A stretch of 64,000 nucleotides of DNA, taken from NCBI GenBank assembly GCA_027186245.1, contig CP114481.1:21731501-21795500 (forward strand). Direction: 5' to 3'. The translations under genes and the position numbers were made by a program. The notes under the pieces were generated by a model that saw only the letters and a program-made list of their open reading frames with translations, searched no databases and was not told where the DNA came from. Positions 49,454-63,235 of this stretch are shown here, piece after piece. How positions within the stretch are numbered: position 1 is the stretch's first letter; each line of letters opens with the position of its first letter. Source of the stretch: Coriaria nepalensis (lineage: Eukaryota; Streptophyta; Magnoliopsida; Cucurbitales; Coriariaceae).

Positions 49454-52374
49454 CGCCCTTTAAACATTATTTTCTTACATAACTTGCAATTAATCTACTG
49501 AAGACAACAATGAATTATTTTAGCATTAAAAAGCATATCACTCAGTCTTTTCAATCATTAAATTGTCTGAAGGCACTTCGAACCAATTCTATTTTTGAAT
49601 TTATAACACGACTTTCATGCATAACTTGCACTTGATCTATTGAAGGCAACTATTCATTTTTTTAGCCTTAAAGTCATGTTATTGCGTCTCTTTTAGTCAT
49701 TAAATCTTTCTAGATCACTTCGAACGAAATTCAGCCTTTAAACATGACTTTCGTGCATAACTTGCAGTTGATCTATTGAAGGCAACAATGCATTTGTTTA
49801 GCCTTAAAGTCATGTCACTGAGTCTGTTCTAGTCATTAAATCATTCAAAATTAATTCAAACGAATTCTATTTTCGCCCTTCAAACATTATTTTCTTACAT
49901 AAGTTGCAATTAATCTACTGAAGACAACAATGCATTATTTTAGCATTAAAAAGCATATCACTCAGTCTTTTCAATCATTAAATTGTTTGAAGGCACTTCA
50001 AACAAATTCTATTTTTGAATTTAGAACACGACTTTCCTGCATAACTTGCACTTGAACTATTGAAGGCAACTATTCATTTTTTTATCCTTAAAGTCATATT
50101 ATTGCGTCTCTTTTAGTCATTAAATCTTTCTAAATCACGTCGAACGAAATTCGGCCTTTAAACATGACTTTCGTGCATAACTTGCAGTTGATCTATTGAA
50201 GGCAACAATGCATTTGTTTAGCCTTAAAGTCATGTCACTGAGTCTGTTCTAGTCATTAAATCATTCTAAATTAATTCGAACGAATTCTATTTTCGCCCTT
50301 TAAACATTATTTTCTTACATAACTTGCAATTAATCTACTGAAGACAACAATGCATTATTTTAGCATTAAAAAGCATATCACTCAGTCTTTTCAATCATTA
50401 AATTGTTTGAAGGCATTTCAAACAAATTCTATTTTTGAATTTAGAACGCGACTTTCATGCATAACTTGCACTTGAACTATTGAAGGCAACTATTCATTTT
50501 TTTTATCCTTAAAGTCATATTATTGCGTCTCTTTTAGTCATTAAATCTTTCTAAATCACTTCCTTCGAAATTCGGCCTTTACACATGACTTTCGTAAATA
50601 ACTTGCAGTTGATCTATTGAAGGCAACAATGCATTTGTTTAGCCGTAAAGTCATGTCACTGAGTCTCTTCTAGTCATTAAATCATTCAAAATTAATTCTA
50701 TTTTCGCCCTTCAAACATTATTTTCTTACATAACTTGCAATTAATCTACTGAAGACAACAATGCATTATTTTAGCATTAAAAAGCATATCACTCAGTCTT
50801 TTCAATCATTAAATTGTTTGAAGGCACTTCAAACAGATTCTATTTTTGAATTTAGAACACGACTTTCCTGCATAACTTGCACTTGAACTATTGAAGGCAA
50901 CTATTCATTTTTTTATCCTTAAAGTCATATTATTGCGTCTCTTTTAGTCATTAAATCTTTCTAAATCACTTCCTTCGAAATTCGGCCTTTACACATGACT
51001 TTCGTAAATAACTTGCAGTTGATCTATTGAAGGCAACAATGCATTTGTTTAGCCGTAAAGTCATGTCACTGAGTCTCTTCTAGTCATTAAATCATTCAAA
51101 ATTAATTCTATTTTCGCCCTTCAAACATTATTTTCTTACATAACTTGCAATTAATCTACTGAAGACAACAATGCATTATTTTAGCATTAAAAAGCATATC
51201 ACTCAGTCTTTTCAATCATTAAATTGTTTGAACGCACTTCGAACCAATTCTATTTTTGAATTTAGAACACGACTTTCATGCATAACTTGCACTTGAACTA
51301 TTGAAGGCAACTATTCATTTTTTTATCCTTAAAGTCATATTATTGCGTCTCTTTTAGTCATTAAATCTTTCTAAATCACGTCGAACGAAATTCGGCCTTT
51401 AAAGATGACTTTCGTGCATAACTTGCAGTTGATCTATTGAAGGCAACAATGCATTTGTTTAGCCTTAAAGTCATGTCACTGAGTCTGTTCTAGTCATTAA
51501 ATCATTCTAAATTAATTCGAACGAATTCTATTTTCGCCCTTTAAACATTATTTTCTTACATAACTTGCAATTAATCTACTGAAGACAACAATGAATTATT
51601 TTAGCATTAAAAAGCATATCACTCAGTCTTTTCAATCATTAAATTGTCTGAAGGCACTTCGAACCAATTCTATTTTTGAATTTATAACACGACTTTCATG
51701 CATAACTTGCACTTGATCTATTGAAGGCAACTATTAATTTTTTTGGCCTTAAAGTCATATTATTGCGTCTCTTTTAGTCATTAAATCTTTCTAAATCACT
51801 TCGAACGAAATTCAGCCTTTAAACATGACTTTCGTGCATAACTTGCAGTTGATCTATTGAAGGCAAAAATGCATTTGTTTAGCCTTAAAGTCATGTCACT
51901 GACTCTCTTCTAGTCATTAACTCATTCAAAATTAATTCGAACGAATTCTACTTTCGCCCTTCAAACATTATTTTCTTACATAACTTGCAATTAATCTATT
52001 GAAGACAACAATGAATTATTTTACCATTAAAAAGCACATGACTCAGTCTTTTCAATTATTAAATTGTTTGAAGGCACTTCGAACCAATTCTATTTTTGAA
52101 TTTAGAACACGACTTTCATGCATAACTTGCACTTGAACTATTGAAGGCAACTATTCATTTTTTTATCCTTAAAGTCATATTATTGCGTCTCTTTTAGTCA
52201 TTAAATCTTTCTAAATCACGTCGAACGAAATTCGGCCTTTAAAGATGAATTTCGTGCATAACTTGCAGTTGATCTATTGAAGGCAACAATGCATTTGTTT
52301 AGCCTTAAAGTCATGTCACTGAGTCTGTTCTAGTCATTAAATCATTCTAAATTAATTCGAACGAATTCTATTTT
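49454..52374 (+). repeat. 3340-bp HOR, contracted copy (2921 bp, seven units)
   Basis: Units start at 49454, 49874, 50294, 50705, 51115, 51535 and 51955. In the lettering used for the next copy this is a, b, c, d, a variant e, g, h, so unit f is missing. The variant e has TTTGAACGCAC in A and TTTAAAGATGAC in C. Unit c is 411 bp (one extra T, minus the 10-bp deletion). Its first five units match 59055-61135 better than the intervening copies. Confidence 0.88.
50294..51114 (+). repeat. Unit pair c and d with 10-bp junction deletion
   Basis: Both units end in AAATTAATTCTATTTT where other monomers read AATTAATTCGAACGAATTC before TATTTT. Ten bases lie between the two AATTC direct repeats plus one copy, so slippage between them explains the loss. 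It removes the EcoRI site and the C/A dyad. Both units also have CTTCCTTCG, TTTACACATGAC, CGTAAATAAC and AGCCGTAAAG. The pair recurs at 53215-54034, 56555-57374 and 59895-60715. Confidence 0.93.
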
Positions 52375-55300
52375 CGCCCTTTAAACATTATTTTCTTACA
52401 TAACTTGCAATTAATCTACTGAAGACAACAATGAATTATTTTAGCATTAAAAAGCATATCACTCAGTCTTTTCAATCATTAAATTGTCTGAAGGCACTTC
52501 GAACCAATTCTATTTTTGAATTTATAACACGACTTTCATGCATAACTTGCACTTGATCTATTGAAGGCAACTATTCATTTTTTTAGCCTTAAAGTCATGT
52601 TATTGCGTCTCTTTTAGTCATTAAATCTTTCTAGATCACTTCGAACGAAATTCAGCCTTTAAACATGACTTTCGTGCATAACTTGCAGTTGATCTATTGA
52701 AGGCAACAATGCATTTGTTTAGCCTTAAAGTCATGTCACTGAGTCTGTTCTAGTCATTAAATCATTCAAAATTAATTCAAACGAATTCTATTTTCGCCCT
52801 TCAAACATTATTTTCTTACATAAGTTGCAATTAATCTACTGAAGACAACAATGCATTATTTTAGCATTAAAAAGCATATCACTCAGTCTTTTCAATCATT
52901 AAATTGTTTGAAGGCACTTCAAACAAATTCTATTTTTGAATTTAGAACACGACTTTCCTGCATAACTTGCACTTGAACTATTGAAGGCAACTATTCATTT
53001 TTTTATCCTTAAAGTCATATTATTGCGTCTCTTTTAGTCATTAAATCTTTCTAAATCACGTCGAACGAAATTCGGCCTTTAAACATGACTTTCGTGCATA
53101 ACTTGCAGTTGATCTATTGAAGGCAACAATGCATTTGTTTAGCCTTAAAGTCATGTCACTGAGTCTGTTCTAGTCATTAAATCATTCTAAATTAATTCGA
53201 ACGAATTCTATTTTCGCCCTTTAAACATTATTTTCTTACATAACTTGCAATTAATCTACTGAAGACAACAATGCATTATTTTAGCATTAAAAAGCATATC
53301 ACTCAGTCTTTTCAATCATTAAATTGTTTGAAGGCATTTCAAACAAATTCTATTTTTGAATTTAGAACGCGACTTTCATGCATAACTTGCACTTGAACTA
53401 TTGAAGGCAACTATTCATTTTTTTATCCTTAAAGTCATATTATTGCGTCTCTTTTAGTCATTAAATCTTTCTAAATCACTTCCTTCGAAATTCGGCCTTT
53501 ACACATGACTTTCGTAAATAACTTGCAGTTGATCTATTGAAGGCAACAATGCATTTGTTTAGCCGTAAAGTCATGTCACTGAGTCTCTTCTAGTCATTAA
53601 ATCATTCAAAATTAATTCTATTTTCGCCCTTCAAACATTATTTTCTTACATAACTTGCAATTAATCTACTGAAGACAACAATGCATTATTTTAGCATTAA
53701 AAAGCATATCACTCAGTCTTTTCAATCATTAAATTGTTTGAAGGCACTTCAAACAGATTCTATTTTTGAATTTAGAACACGACTTTCCTGCATAACTTGC
53801 ACTTGAACTATTGAAGGCAACTATTCATTTTTTTATCCTTAAAGTCATATTATTGCGTCTCTTTTAGTCATTAAATCTTTCTAAATCACTTCCTTCGAAA
53901 TTCGGCCTTTACACATGACTTTCGTAAATAACTTGCAGTTGATCTATTGAAGGCAACAATGCATTTGTTTTGCCGTAAAGTCATGTCACTGAGTCTCTTC
54001 TAGTCATTAAATCATTCAAAATTAATTCTATTTTCGCCCTTCAAACATTATTTTCTTACATAACTTGCAATTAATCTACTGAAGACAACAATGCATTATT
54101 TTAGCATTAAAAAGCATATCACTCAGTCTTTTCAATCATTAAATTGTTTGAAGGCACTTCGAACCAATTCTATTTTTGAATTTAGAACACGACTTTCATG
54201 CATAACTTGCACTTGAACTATTGAAGGCAACTATTCATTTTTTTATCCTTAAAGTCATATTATTGCGTCTCTTTTAGTCATTAAATCTTTCTAAATCACG
54301 TCGAACGAAATTCGGCCTTTAAACATGACTTTCGTGCATAACTTGCAGTTGATCTATTGAAGGCAACAATGCATTTGTTTAGCCTTAAAGTCATGTCACT
54401 GAGTCTGTTCTAGTCATTAAATCATTCTAAATTAATTCGAACGAATTCTATTTTCGCCCTTTAAACATTATTTTCTTACATAACTTGCAATTAATCTACT
54501 GAAGACAACAATGCATTATTTTAGCATTAAAAAGCATATCACTCAGTCTTTTCAATCATTAAATTGTTTGAAGGCACTTCGAACCAATTCTATTTTTGAA
54601 TTTAGAACACGACTTTCATGCATAACTTGCACTTGATCTATTGAAGGCAACTATTCATTTTTTTAGCCTTATAGTCATATTATTGCGTCTCTTTTAGTCA
54701 TTAAATCTTTCTGAATCACTTCGAATGAAATTCGGCCTTTAAACATGACTTTCGTGCATAACTTGCAGTTGATCTATTGAAGGCAACAATGCATTTGTTT
54801 AGCCTTAAAGTCATGTCACTGAGTTTGTTCTAGTCATTAAATCATTCTAAATTAATTCGAACGAATTCTATTTTCGCCCTTTAAACATTATTTTCTTACA
54901 TAACTTGCAATTAATCTACTGAAGACAACAATGAATTATTTTAGCATTAAAAAGCATATCACTCAGTCTTTTCAATCATTAAATTGTCTGAAGGCACTTC
55001 GAACCAATTCTATTTTTGAATTTATAACACGACTTTCATGCATAACTTGCACTTGATCTATTGAAGGCAACTATTAATTTTTTTGGCCTTAAAGTCATAT
55101 TATTGCGTCTCTTTTAGTCATTAAATCTTTCTAAATCACTTCGAACGAAATTCAGCCTTTAAACATGACTTTCGTGCATAACTTGCAGTTGATCTATTGA
55201 AGGCAAAAATGCATTTGTTTAGCCTTAAAGTCATGTCACTGACTCTCTTCTAGTCATTAACTCATTCAAAATTAATTCGAACGAATTCTACTTTCGCCCT

Positions 55301-55714
55301 TCAAACATTATTTTCTTACATAACTTGCAATTAATCTATTGAAGACAACAATGAATTATTTTACCATTAAAAAGCACATGACTCAGTCTTTTCAATCATT
55401 AAATTGTTTGAAGGCACTTCGAACCAATTCTATTTTTGAATTTAGAACACGACTTTCATGCATAACTTGCACTTGAACTATTGAAGGCAACTATTCATTT
55501 TTTTATCCTTAAAGTCATATTATTGCGTCTCTTTTAGTCATTAAATCTTTCTAAATCACGTCGAACGAAATTCGGCCTTTAAAGATGACTTTCGTGCATA
55601 ACTTGCAGTTGATCTATTGAAGGCAACAATGCATTTGTTTAGCCTTAAAGTCATGTCACTGAGTCTGTTCTAGTCATTAAATCATTCTAAATTAATTCGA
55701 ACGAATTCTATTTT
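52375..55714 (+). repeat. 3340-bp HOR, intact copy 1 (eight units a-h)
   Basis: Units: a 52375 (TTGTCTGAAGG, TCTAGATCAC), b 52795 (ACATAAGTTGC, CTTTCCTGC), c 53215 (GGCATTTCAAAC, GAACGCGAC; 410 bp), d 53625 (CAAACAGATTC; 410 bp), e 54035 (CACGTCGAACG), f 54455 (AGCCTTATAGTC, GAGTTTGTTC), g 54875 (TTAATTTTTTTGGCC, GGCAAAAATGC), h 55295 (TTTTACCATT, CACATGACTCAG). Six units of 420 and two of 410 bp give 3340. Confidence 0.94.
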
Positions 55715-58700
55715 CGCCCTTTAAACATTATTTTCTTACATAACTTGCAATTAATCTACTGAAGACAACAATGAATTATTTTAGCATTAAAAAGCATATC
55801 ACTCAGTCTTTTCAATCATTAAATTGTCTGAAGGCACTTCGAACCAATTCTATTTTTGAATTTATAACACGACTTTCATGCATAACTTGCACTTGATCTA
55901 TTGAAGGCAACTATTCATTTTTTTAGCCTTAAAGTCATGTTATTGCGTCTCTTTTAGTCATTAAATCTTTCTAGATCACTTCGAACGAAATTCAGCCTTT
56001 AAACATGACTTTCGTGCATAACTTGCAGTTGATCTATTGAAGGCAACAATGCATTTGTTTAGCCTTAAAGTCATGTCACTGAGTCTGTTCTAGTCATTAA
56101 ATCATTCAAAATTAATTCAAACGAATTCTATTTTCGCCCTTCAAACATTATTTTCTTACATAAGTTGCAATTAATCTACTGAAGACAACAATGCATTATT
56201 TTAGCATTAAAAAGCATATCACTCAGTCTTTTCAATCATTAAATTGTTTGAAGGCACTTCAAACAAATTCTATTTTTGAATTTAGAACACGACTTTCCTG
56301 CATAACTTGCACTTGAACTATTGAAGGCAACTATTCATTTTTTTATCCTTAAAGTCATATTATTGCGTCTCTTTTAGTCATTAAATCTTTCTAAATCACG
56401 TCGAACGAAATTCGGCCTTTAAACATGACTTTCGTGCATAACTTGCAGTTGATCTATTGAAGGCAACAATGCATTTGTTTAGCCTTAAAGTCATGTCACT
56501 GAGTCTGTTCTAGTCATTAAATCATTCTAAATTAATTCGAACGAATTCTATTTTCGCCCTTTAAACATTATTTTCTTACATAACTTGCAATTAATCTACT
56601 GAAGACAACAATGCATTATTTTAGCATTAAAAAGCATATCACTCAGTCTTTTCAATCATTAAATTGTTTGAAGGCATTTCAAACAAATTCTATTTTTGAA
56701 TTTAGAATGCGACTTTCATGCATAACTTGCACTTGAACTATTGAAGGCAACTATTCATTTTTTTATCCTTAAAGTCATATTATTGCGTCTCTTTTAGTCA
56801 TTAAATCTTTCTAAATCACTTCCTTCGAAATTCGGCCTTTACACATGACTTTCGTAAATAACTTGCAGTTGATCTATTGAAGGCAACAATGCATTTGTTT
56901 AGCCGTAAAGTCATGTCACTGAGTCTCTTCTAGTCATTAAATCATTCAAAATTAATTCTATTTTCGCCCTTCAAACATTATTTTCTTACATAACTTGCAA
57001 TTAATCTACTGAAGACAACAATGCATTATTTTAGCATTAAAAAGCATATCACTCAGTCTTTTCAATCATTAAATTGTTTGAAGGCACTTCAAACAGATTC
57101 TATTTTTGAATTTAGAACACGACTTTCCTGCATAACTTGCACTTGAACTATTGAAGGCAACTATTCATTTTTTTATCCTTAAAGTCATATTATTGCGTCT
57201 CTTTTAGTCATTAAATCTTTCTAAATCACTTCCTTCGAAATTCGGCCTTTACACATGACTTTCGTAAATAACTTGCAGTTGATCTATTGAAGGCAACAAT
57301 GCATTTGTTTAGCCGTAAAGTCATGTCACTGAGTCTCTTCTAGTCATTAAATCATTCAAAATTAATTCTATTTTCGCCCTTCAAACATTATTTTCTTACA
57401 TAACTTGCAATTAATCTACTGAAGACAACAATGCATTATTTTAGCATTAAAAAGCATATCACTCAGTCTTTTCAATCATTAAATTGTTTGAAGGCACTTC
57501 GAACCAATTCTATTTTTGAATTTAGAACACGACTTTCATGCATAACTTGCACTTGAACTATTGAAGGCAACTATTCATTTTTTTATCCTTAAAGTCATAT
57601 TATTGCGTCTCTTTTAGTCATTAAATCTTTCTAAATCACGTCGAACGAAATTCGGCCTTTAAACATGACTTTCGTGCATAACTTGCAGTTGATCTATTGA
57701 AGGCAACAATGCATTTGTTTAGCCTTAAAGTCATGTCACTGAGTCTGTTCTAGTCATTAAATCATTCTAAATTAATTCGAACGAATTCTATTTTCGCCCT
57801 TTAAACATTATTTTATTACATAACTTGCAATTAATCTACTGAAGACAACAATGCATTATTTTAGCATTAAAAAGCATATCACTCAGTCTTTTCAATCATT
57901 AAATTGTTTGAAGGCACTTCGAACCAATTCTATTTTTGAATTTAGAACACGACTTTCATGCATAACTTGCACTTGATCTATTGAAGGCAACTATTCATTT
58001 TTTTAGCCTTATAGTCATATTATTGCGTCTCTTTTAGTCATTAAATCTTTCTGAATCACTTCGAATGAAATTCGGCCTTTAAACATGACTTTCGTGCATA
58101 ACTTGCAGTTGATCTATTGAAGGCAACAATGCATTTGTTTAGCCTTAAAGTCATGTCACTGAGTTTGTTCTAGTCATTAAATCATTCTAAATTAATTCGA
58201 ACGAATTCTATTTTCGCCCTTTAAACATTATTTTCTTACATAACTTGCAATTAATCTACTGAAGACAACAATGAATTATTTTAGCATTAAAAAGCATATC
58301 ACTCAGTCTTTTCAATCATTAAATTGTCTGAAGGCACTTCGAACCAATTCTATTTTTGAATTTATAACACGACTTTCATGCATAACTTGCACTTGATCTA
58401 TTGAAGGCAACTATTAATTTTTTTGGCCTTAAAGTCATATTATTGCGTCTCTTTTAGTCATTAAATCTTTCTAAATCACTTCGAACGAAATTCAGCCTTT
58501 AAACATGACTTTCGTGCATAACTTGCAGTTGATCTATTGAAGGCAAAAATGCATTTGTTTAGCCTTAAAGTCATGTCACTGACTCTCTTCTAGTCATTAA
58601 CTCATTCAAAATTAATTCGAACGAATTCTACTTTCGCCCTTCAAACATTATTTTCTTACATAACTTGCAATTAATCTATTGAAGACAACAATGAATTATT

Positions 58701-59054
58701 TTACCATTAAAAAGCACATGACTCAGTCTTTTCAATCATTAAATTGTTTGAAGGCACTTCGAACCAATTCTATTTTTGAATTTAGAACACGACTTTCATG
58801 CATAACTTGCACTTGAACTATTGAAGGCAACTATTCATTTTTTTATCCTTAAAGTCATATTATTGCGTCTCTTTTAGTCATTAAATCTTTCTAAATCACG
58901 TCGAACGAAATTCGGCCTTTAAAGATGACTTTCGTGCATAACTTGCAGTTGATCTATTGAAGGCAACAATGCATTTGTTTAGCCTTAAAGTCATGTCACT
59001 GAGTCTGTTCTAGTCATTAAATCATTCTAAATTAATTCGAACGAATTCTATTTT
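55715..59054 (+). repeat. 3340-bp HOR, intact copy 2 (eight units a-h)
   Basis: Units start at 55715, 56135, 56555, 56965, 57375, 57795, 58215 and 58635. Against copy 1 I noticed only three differences: GAATGCGAC for GAACGCGAC near 56707, GTTTAGCCG for GTTTTGCCG near 57310, and TTTTATTAC for TTTTCTTAC near 57815. This is among the most recently homogenised parts of the window. Confidence 0.94.
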
Positions 59055-62000
59055 CGCCCTTTAAACATTATTTTCTTACATAACTTGCAATTAATCTACT
59101 GAAGACAACAATGAATTATTTTAGCATTAAAAAGCATATCACTCAGTCTTTTCAATCATTAAATTGTCTGAAGGCACTTCGAACCAATTCTATTTTTGAA
59201 TTTATAACACGACTTTCATGCATAACTTGCACTTGATCTATTGAAGGCAACTATTCATTTTTTTAGCCTTAAAGTCATGTTATTGCGTCTCTTTTAGTCA
59301 TTAAATCTTTCTAGATCACTTCGAACGAAATTCAGCCTTTAAACATGACTTTCGTGCATAACTTGCAGTTGATCTATTGAAGGCAACAATGCATTTGTTT
59401 AGCCTTAAAGTCATGTCACTGAGTCTGTTCTAGTCATTAAATCATTCAAAATTAATTCAAACGAATTCTATTTTCGCCCTTCAAACATTATTTTCTTACA
59501 TAAGTTGCAATTAATCTACTGAAGACAACAATGCATTATTTTAGCATTAAAAAGCATATCACTCAGTCTTTTCAATCATTAAATTGTTTGAAGGCACTTC
59601 AAACAAATTCTATTTTTGAATTTAGAACACGACTTTCCTGCATAACTTGCACTTGAACTATTGAAGGCAACTATTCATTTTTTTATCCTTAAAGTCATAT
59701 TATTGCGTCTCTTTTAGTCATTAAATCTTTCTAAATCACGTCGAACGAAATTCGGCCTTTAAACATGACTTTCGTGCATAACTTGCAGTTGATCTATTGA
59801 AGGCAACAATGCATTTGTTTAGCCTTAAAGTCATGTCACTGAGTCTGTTCTAGTCATTAAATCATTCTAAATTAATTCGAACGAATTCTATTTTCGCCCT
59901 TTAAACATTATTTTCTTACATAACTTGCAATTAATCTACTGAAGACAACAATGCATTATTTTAGCATTAAAAAGCATATCACTCAGTCTTTTCAATCATT
60001 AAATTGTTTGAAGGCATTTCAAACAAATTCTATTTTTGAATTTAGAACGCGACTTTCATGCATAACTTGCACTTGAACTATTGAAGGCAACTATTCATTT
60101 TTTTTATCCTTAAAGTCATATTATTGCGTCTCTTTTAGTCATTAAATCTTTCTAAATCACTTCCTTCGAAATTCGGCCTTTACACATGACTTTCGTAAAT
60201 AACTTGCAGTTGATCTATTGAAGGCAACAATGCATTTGTTTAGCCGTAAAGTCATGTCACTGAGTCTCTTCTAGTCATTAAATCATTCAAAATTAATTCT
60301 ATTTTCGCCCTTCAAACATTATTTTCTTACATAACTTGCAATTAATCTACTGAAGACAACAATGCATTATTTTAGCATTAAAAAGCATATCACTCAGTCT
60401 TTTCAATCATTAAATTGTTTGAAGGCACTTCAAACAGATTCTATTTTTGAATTTAGAACACGACTTTCCTGCATAACTTGCACTTGAACTATTGAAGGCA
60501 ACTATTCATTTTTTTATCCTTAAAGTCATATTATTGCGTCTCTTTTAGTCATTAAATCTTTCTAAATCACTTCCTTCGAAATTCGGCCTTTACACATGAC
60601 TTTCGTAAATAACTTGCAGTTGATCTATTGAAGGCAACAATGCATTTGTTTAGCCGTAAAGTCATGTCACTGAGTCTCTTCTAGTCATTAAATCATTCAA
60701 AATTAATTCTATTTTCGCCCTTCAAACATTATTTTCTTACATAACTTGCAATTAATCTACTGAAGACAACAATGCATTATTTTAGCATTAAAAAGCATAT
60801 CACTCAGTCTTTTCAATCATTAAATTGTTTGAACGCACTTCGAACCAATTCTATTTTTGAATTTAGAACACGACTTTCATGCATAACTTGCACTTGAACT
60901 ATTGAAGGCAACTATTCATTTTTTTATCCTTAAAGTCATATTATTGCGTCTCTTTTAGTCATTAAATCTTTCTAAATCACGTCGAACGAAATTCGGCCTT
61001 TAAAGATGACTTTCGTGCATAACTTGCAGTTGATCTATTGAAGGCAACAATGCATTTGTTTAGCCTTAAAGTCATGTCACTGAGTCTGTTCTAGTCATTA
61101 AATCATTCTAAATTAATTCGAACGAATTCTATTTTCGCCCTTTAAACATTATTTTCTTACATAACTTGCAATTAATCTACTGAAGACAACAATGAATTAT
61201 TTTAGCATTAAAAAGCATATCACTCAGTCTTTTCAATCATTAAATTGTCTGAAGGCACTTCGAACCAATTCTATTTTTGAATTTATAACACGACTTTCAT
61301 GCATAACTTGCACTTGATCTATTGAAGGCAACTATTCATTTTTTTAGCCTTAAAGTCATGTTATTGCGTCTCTTTTAGTCATTAAATCTTTCTAGATCAC
61401 TTCGAACGAAATTCAGCCTTTAAACATGACTTTCGTGCATAACTTGCAGTTGATCTATTGAAGGCAACAATGCATTTGTTTAGCCTTAAAGTCATGTCAC
61501 TGAGTCTGTTCTAGTCATTAAATCATTCAAAATTAATTCAAACGAATTCTATTTTCGCCCTTCAAACATTATTTTCTTACATAAGTTGCAATTAATCTAC
61601 TGAAGACAACAATGCATTATTTTAGCATTAAAAAGCATATCACTCAGTCTTTTCAATCATTAAATTGTTTGAAGGCACTTCGAACCAATTCTATTTTTGA
61701 ATTTAGAACACGACTTTCATGCATAACTTGCACTTGAACTATTGAAGGCAACTATTCATTTTTTTATCCTTAAAGTCATATTATTGCGTCTCTTTTAGTC
61801 ATTAAATCTTTCTAAATCACGTCGAACGAAATTCGGCCTTTAAACATGACTTTCGTGCATAACTTGCAGTTGATCTATTGAAGGCAACAATGCATTTGTT
61901 TAGCCTTAAAGTCATGTCACTGAGTCTGTTCTAGTCATTAAATCATTCTAAATTAATTCGAACGAATTCTATTTTCGCCCTTTAAACATTATTTTATTAC

Positions 62001-63235
62001 ATAACTTGCAATTAATCTACTGAAGACAACAATGCATTATTTTAGCATTAAAAAGCATATCACTCAGTCTTTTCAATCATTAAATTGTTTGAAGGCACTT
62101 CGAACCAATTCTATTTTTGAATTTAGAACACGACTTTCATGCATAACTTGCACTTGATCTATTGAAGGCAACTATTCATTTTTTTAGCCTTATAGTCATA
62201 TTATTGCGTCTCTTTTAGTCATTAAATCTTTCTGAATCACTTCGAATGAAATTCGGCCTTTAAACATGACTTTCGTGCATAACTTGCAGTTGATCTATTG
62301 AAGGCAACAATGCATTTGTTTAGCCTTAAAGTCATGTCACTGAGTTTGTTCTAGTCATTAAATCATTCTAAATTAATTCGAACGAATTCTATTTTCGCCC
62401 TTTAAACATTATTTTCTTACATAACTTGCAATTAATCTACTGAAGACAACAATGAATTATTTTAGCATTAAAAAGCATATCACTCAGTCTTTTCAATCAT
62501 TAAATTGTCTGAAGGCACTTCGAACCAATTCTATTTTTGAATTTATAACACGACTTTCATGCATAACTTGCACTTGATCTATTGAAGGCAACTATTAATT
62601 TTTTTGGCCTTAAAGTCATATTATTGCGTCTCTTTTAGTCATTAAATCTTTCTAAATCACTTCGAACGAAATTCAGCCTTTAAACATGACTTTCGTGCAT
62701 AACTTGCAGTTGATCTATTGAAGGCAAAAATGCATTTGTTTAGCCTTAAAGTCATGTCACTGACTCTCTTCTAGTCATTAACTCATTCAAAATTAATTCG
62801 AACGAATTCTACTTTCGCCCTTCAAACATTATTTTCTTACATAACTTGCAATTAATCTATTGAAGACAACAATGAATTATTTTACCATTAAAAAGCACAT
62901 GACTCAGTCTTTTCAATCATTAAATTGTTTGAAGGCACTTCGAACCAATTCTATTTTTGAATTTAGAACACGACTTTCATGCATAACTTGCACTTGAACT
63001 ATTGAAGGCAACTATTCATTTTTTTATCCTTAAAGTCATATTATTGCGTCTCTTTTAGTCATTAAATCTTTCTAAATCACGTCGAACGAAATTCGGCCTT
63101 TAAAGATGACTTTCGTGCATAACTTGCAGTTGATCTATTGAAGGCAACAATGCATTTGTTTAGCCTTAAAGTCATGTCACTGAGTCTGTTCTAGTCATTA
63201 AATCATTCTAAATTAATTCGAACGAATTCTATTTT
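59055..63235 (+). repeat. 3340-bp HOR, expanded copy (4181 bp, ten units)
   Basis: Units start at 59055, 59475, 59895, 60306, 60716, 61136, 61556, 61976, 62396 and 62816. Order is a, b, c (411 bp), d, variant e, a, b/e chimera, f, g, h. The chimera at 61556 has ACATAAGTTGC from b but CTTCGAACC and the rest of e. The extra material (840 bp plus one T) and the shared variants with 49454-51534 show an unequal exchange that brought in the contracted type. Confidence 0.9.
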
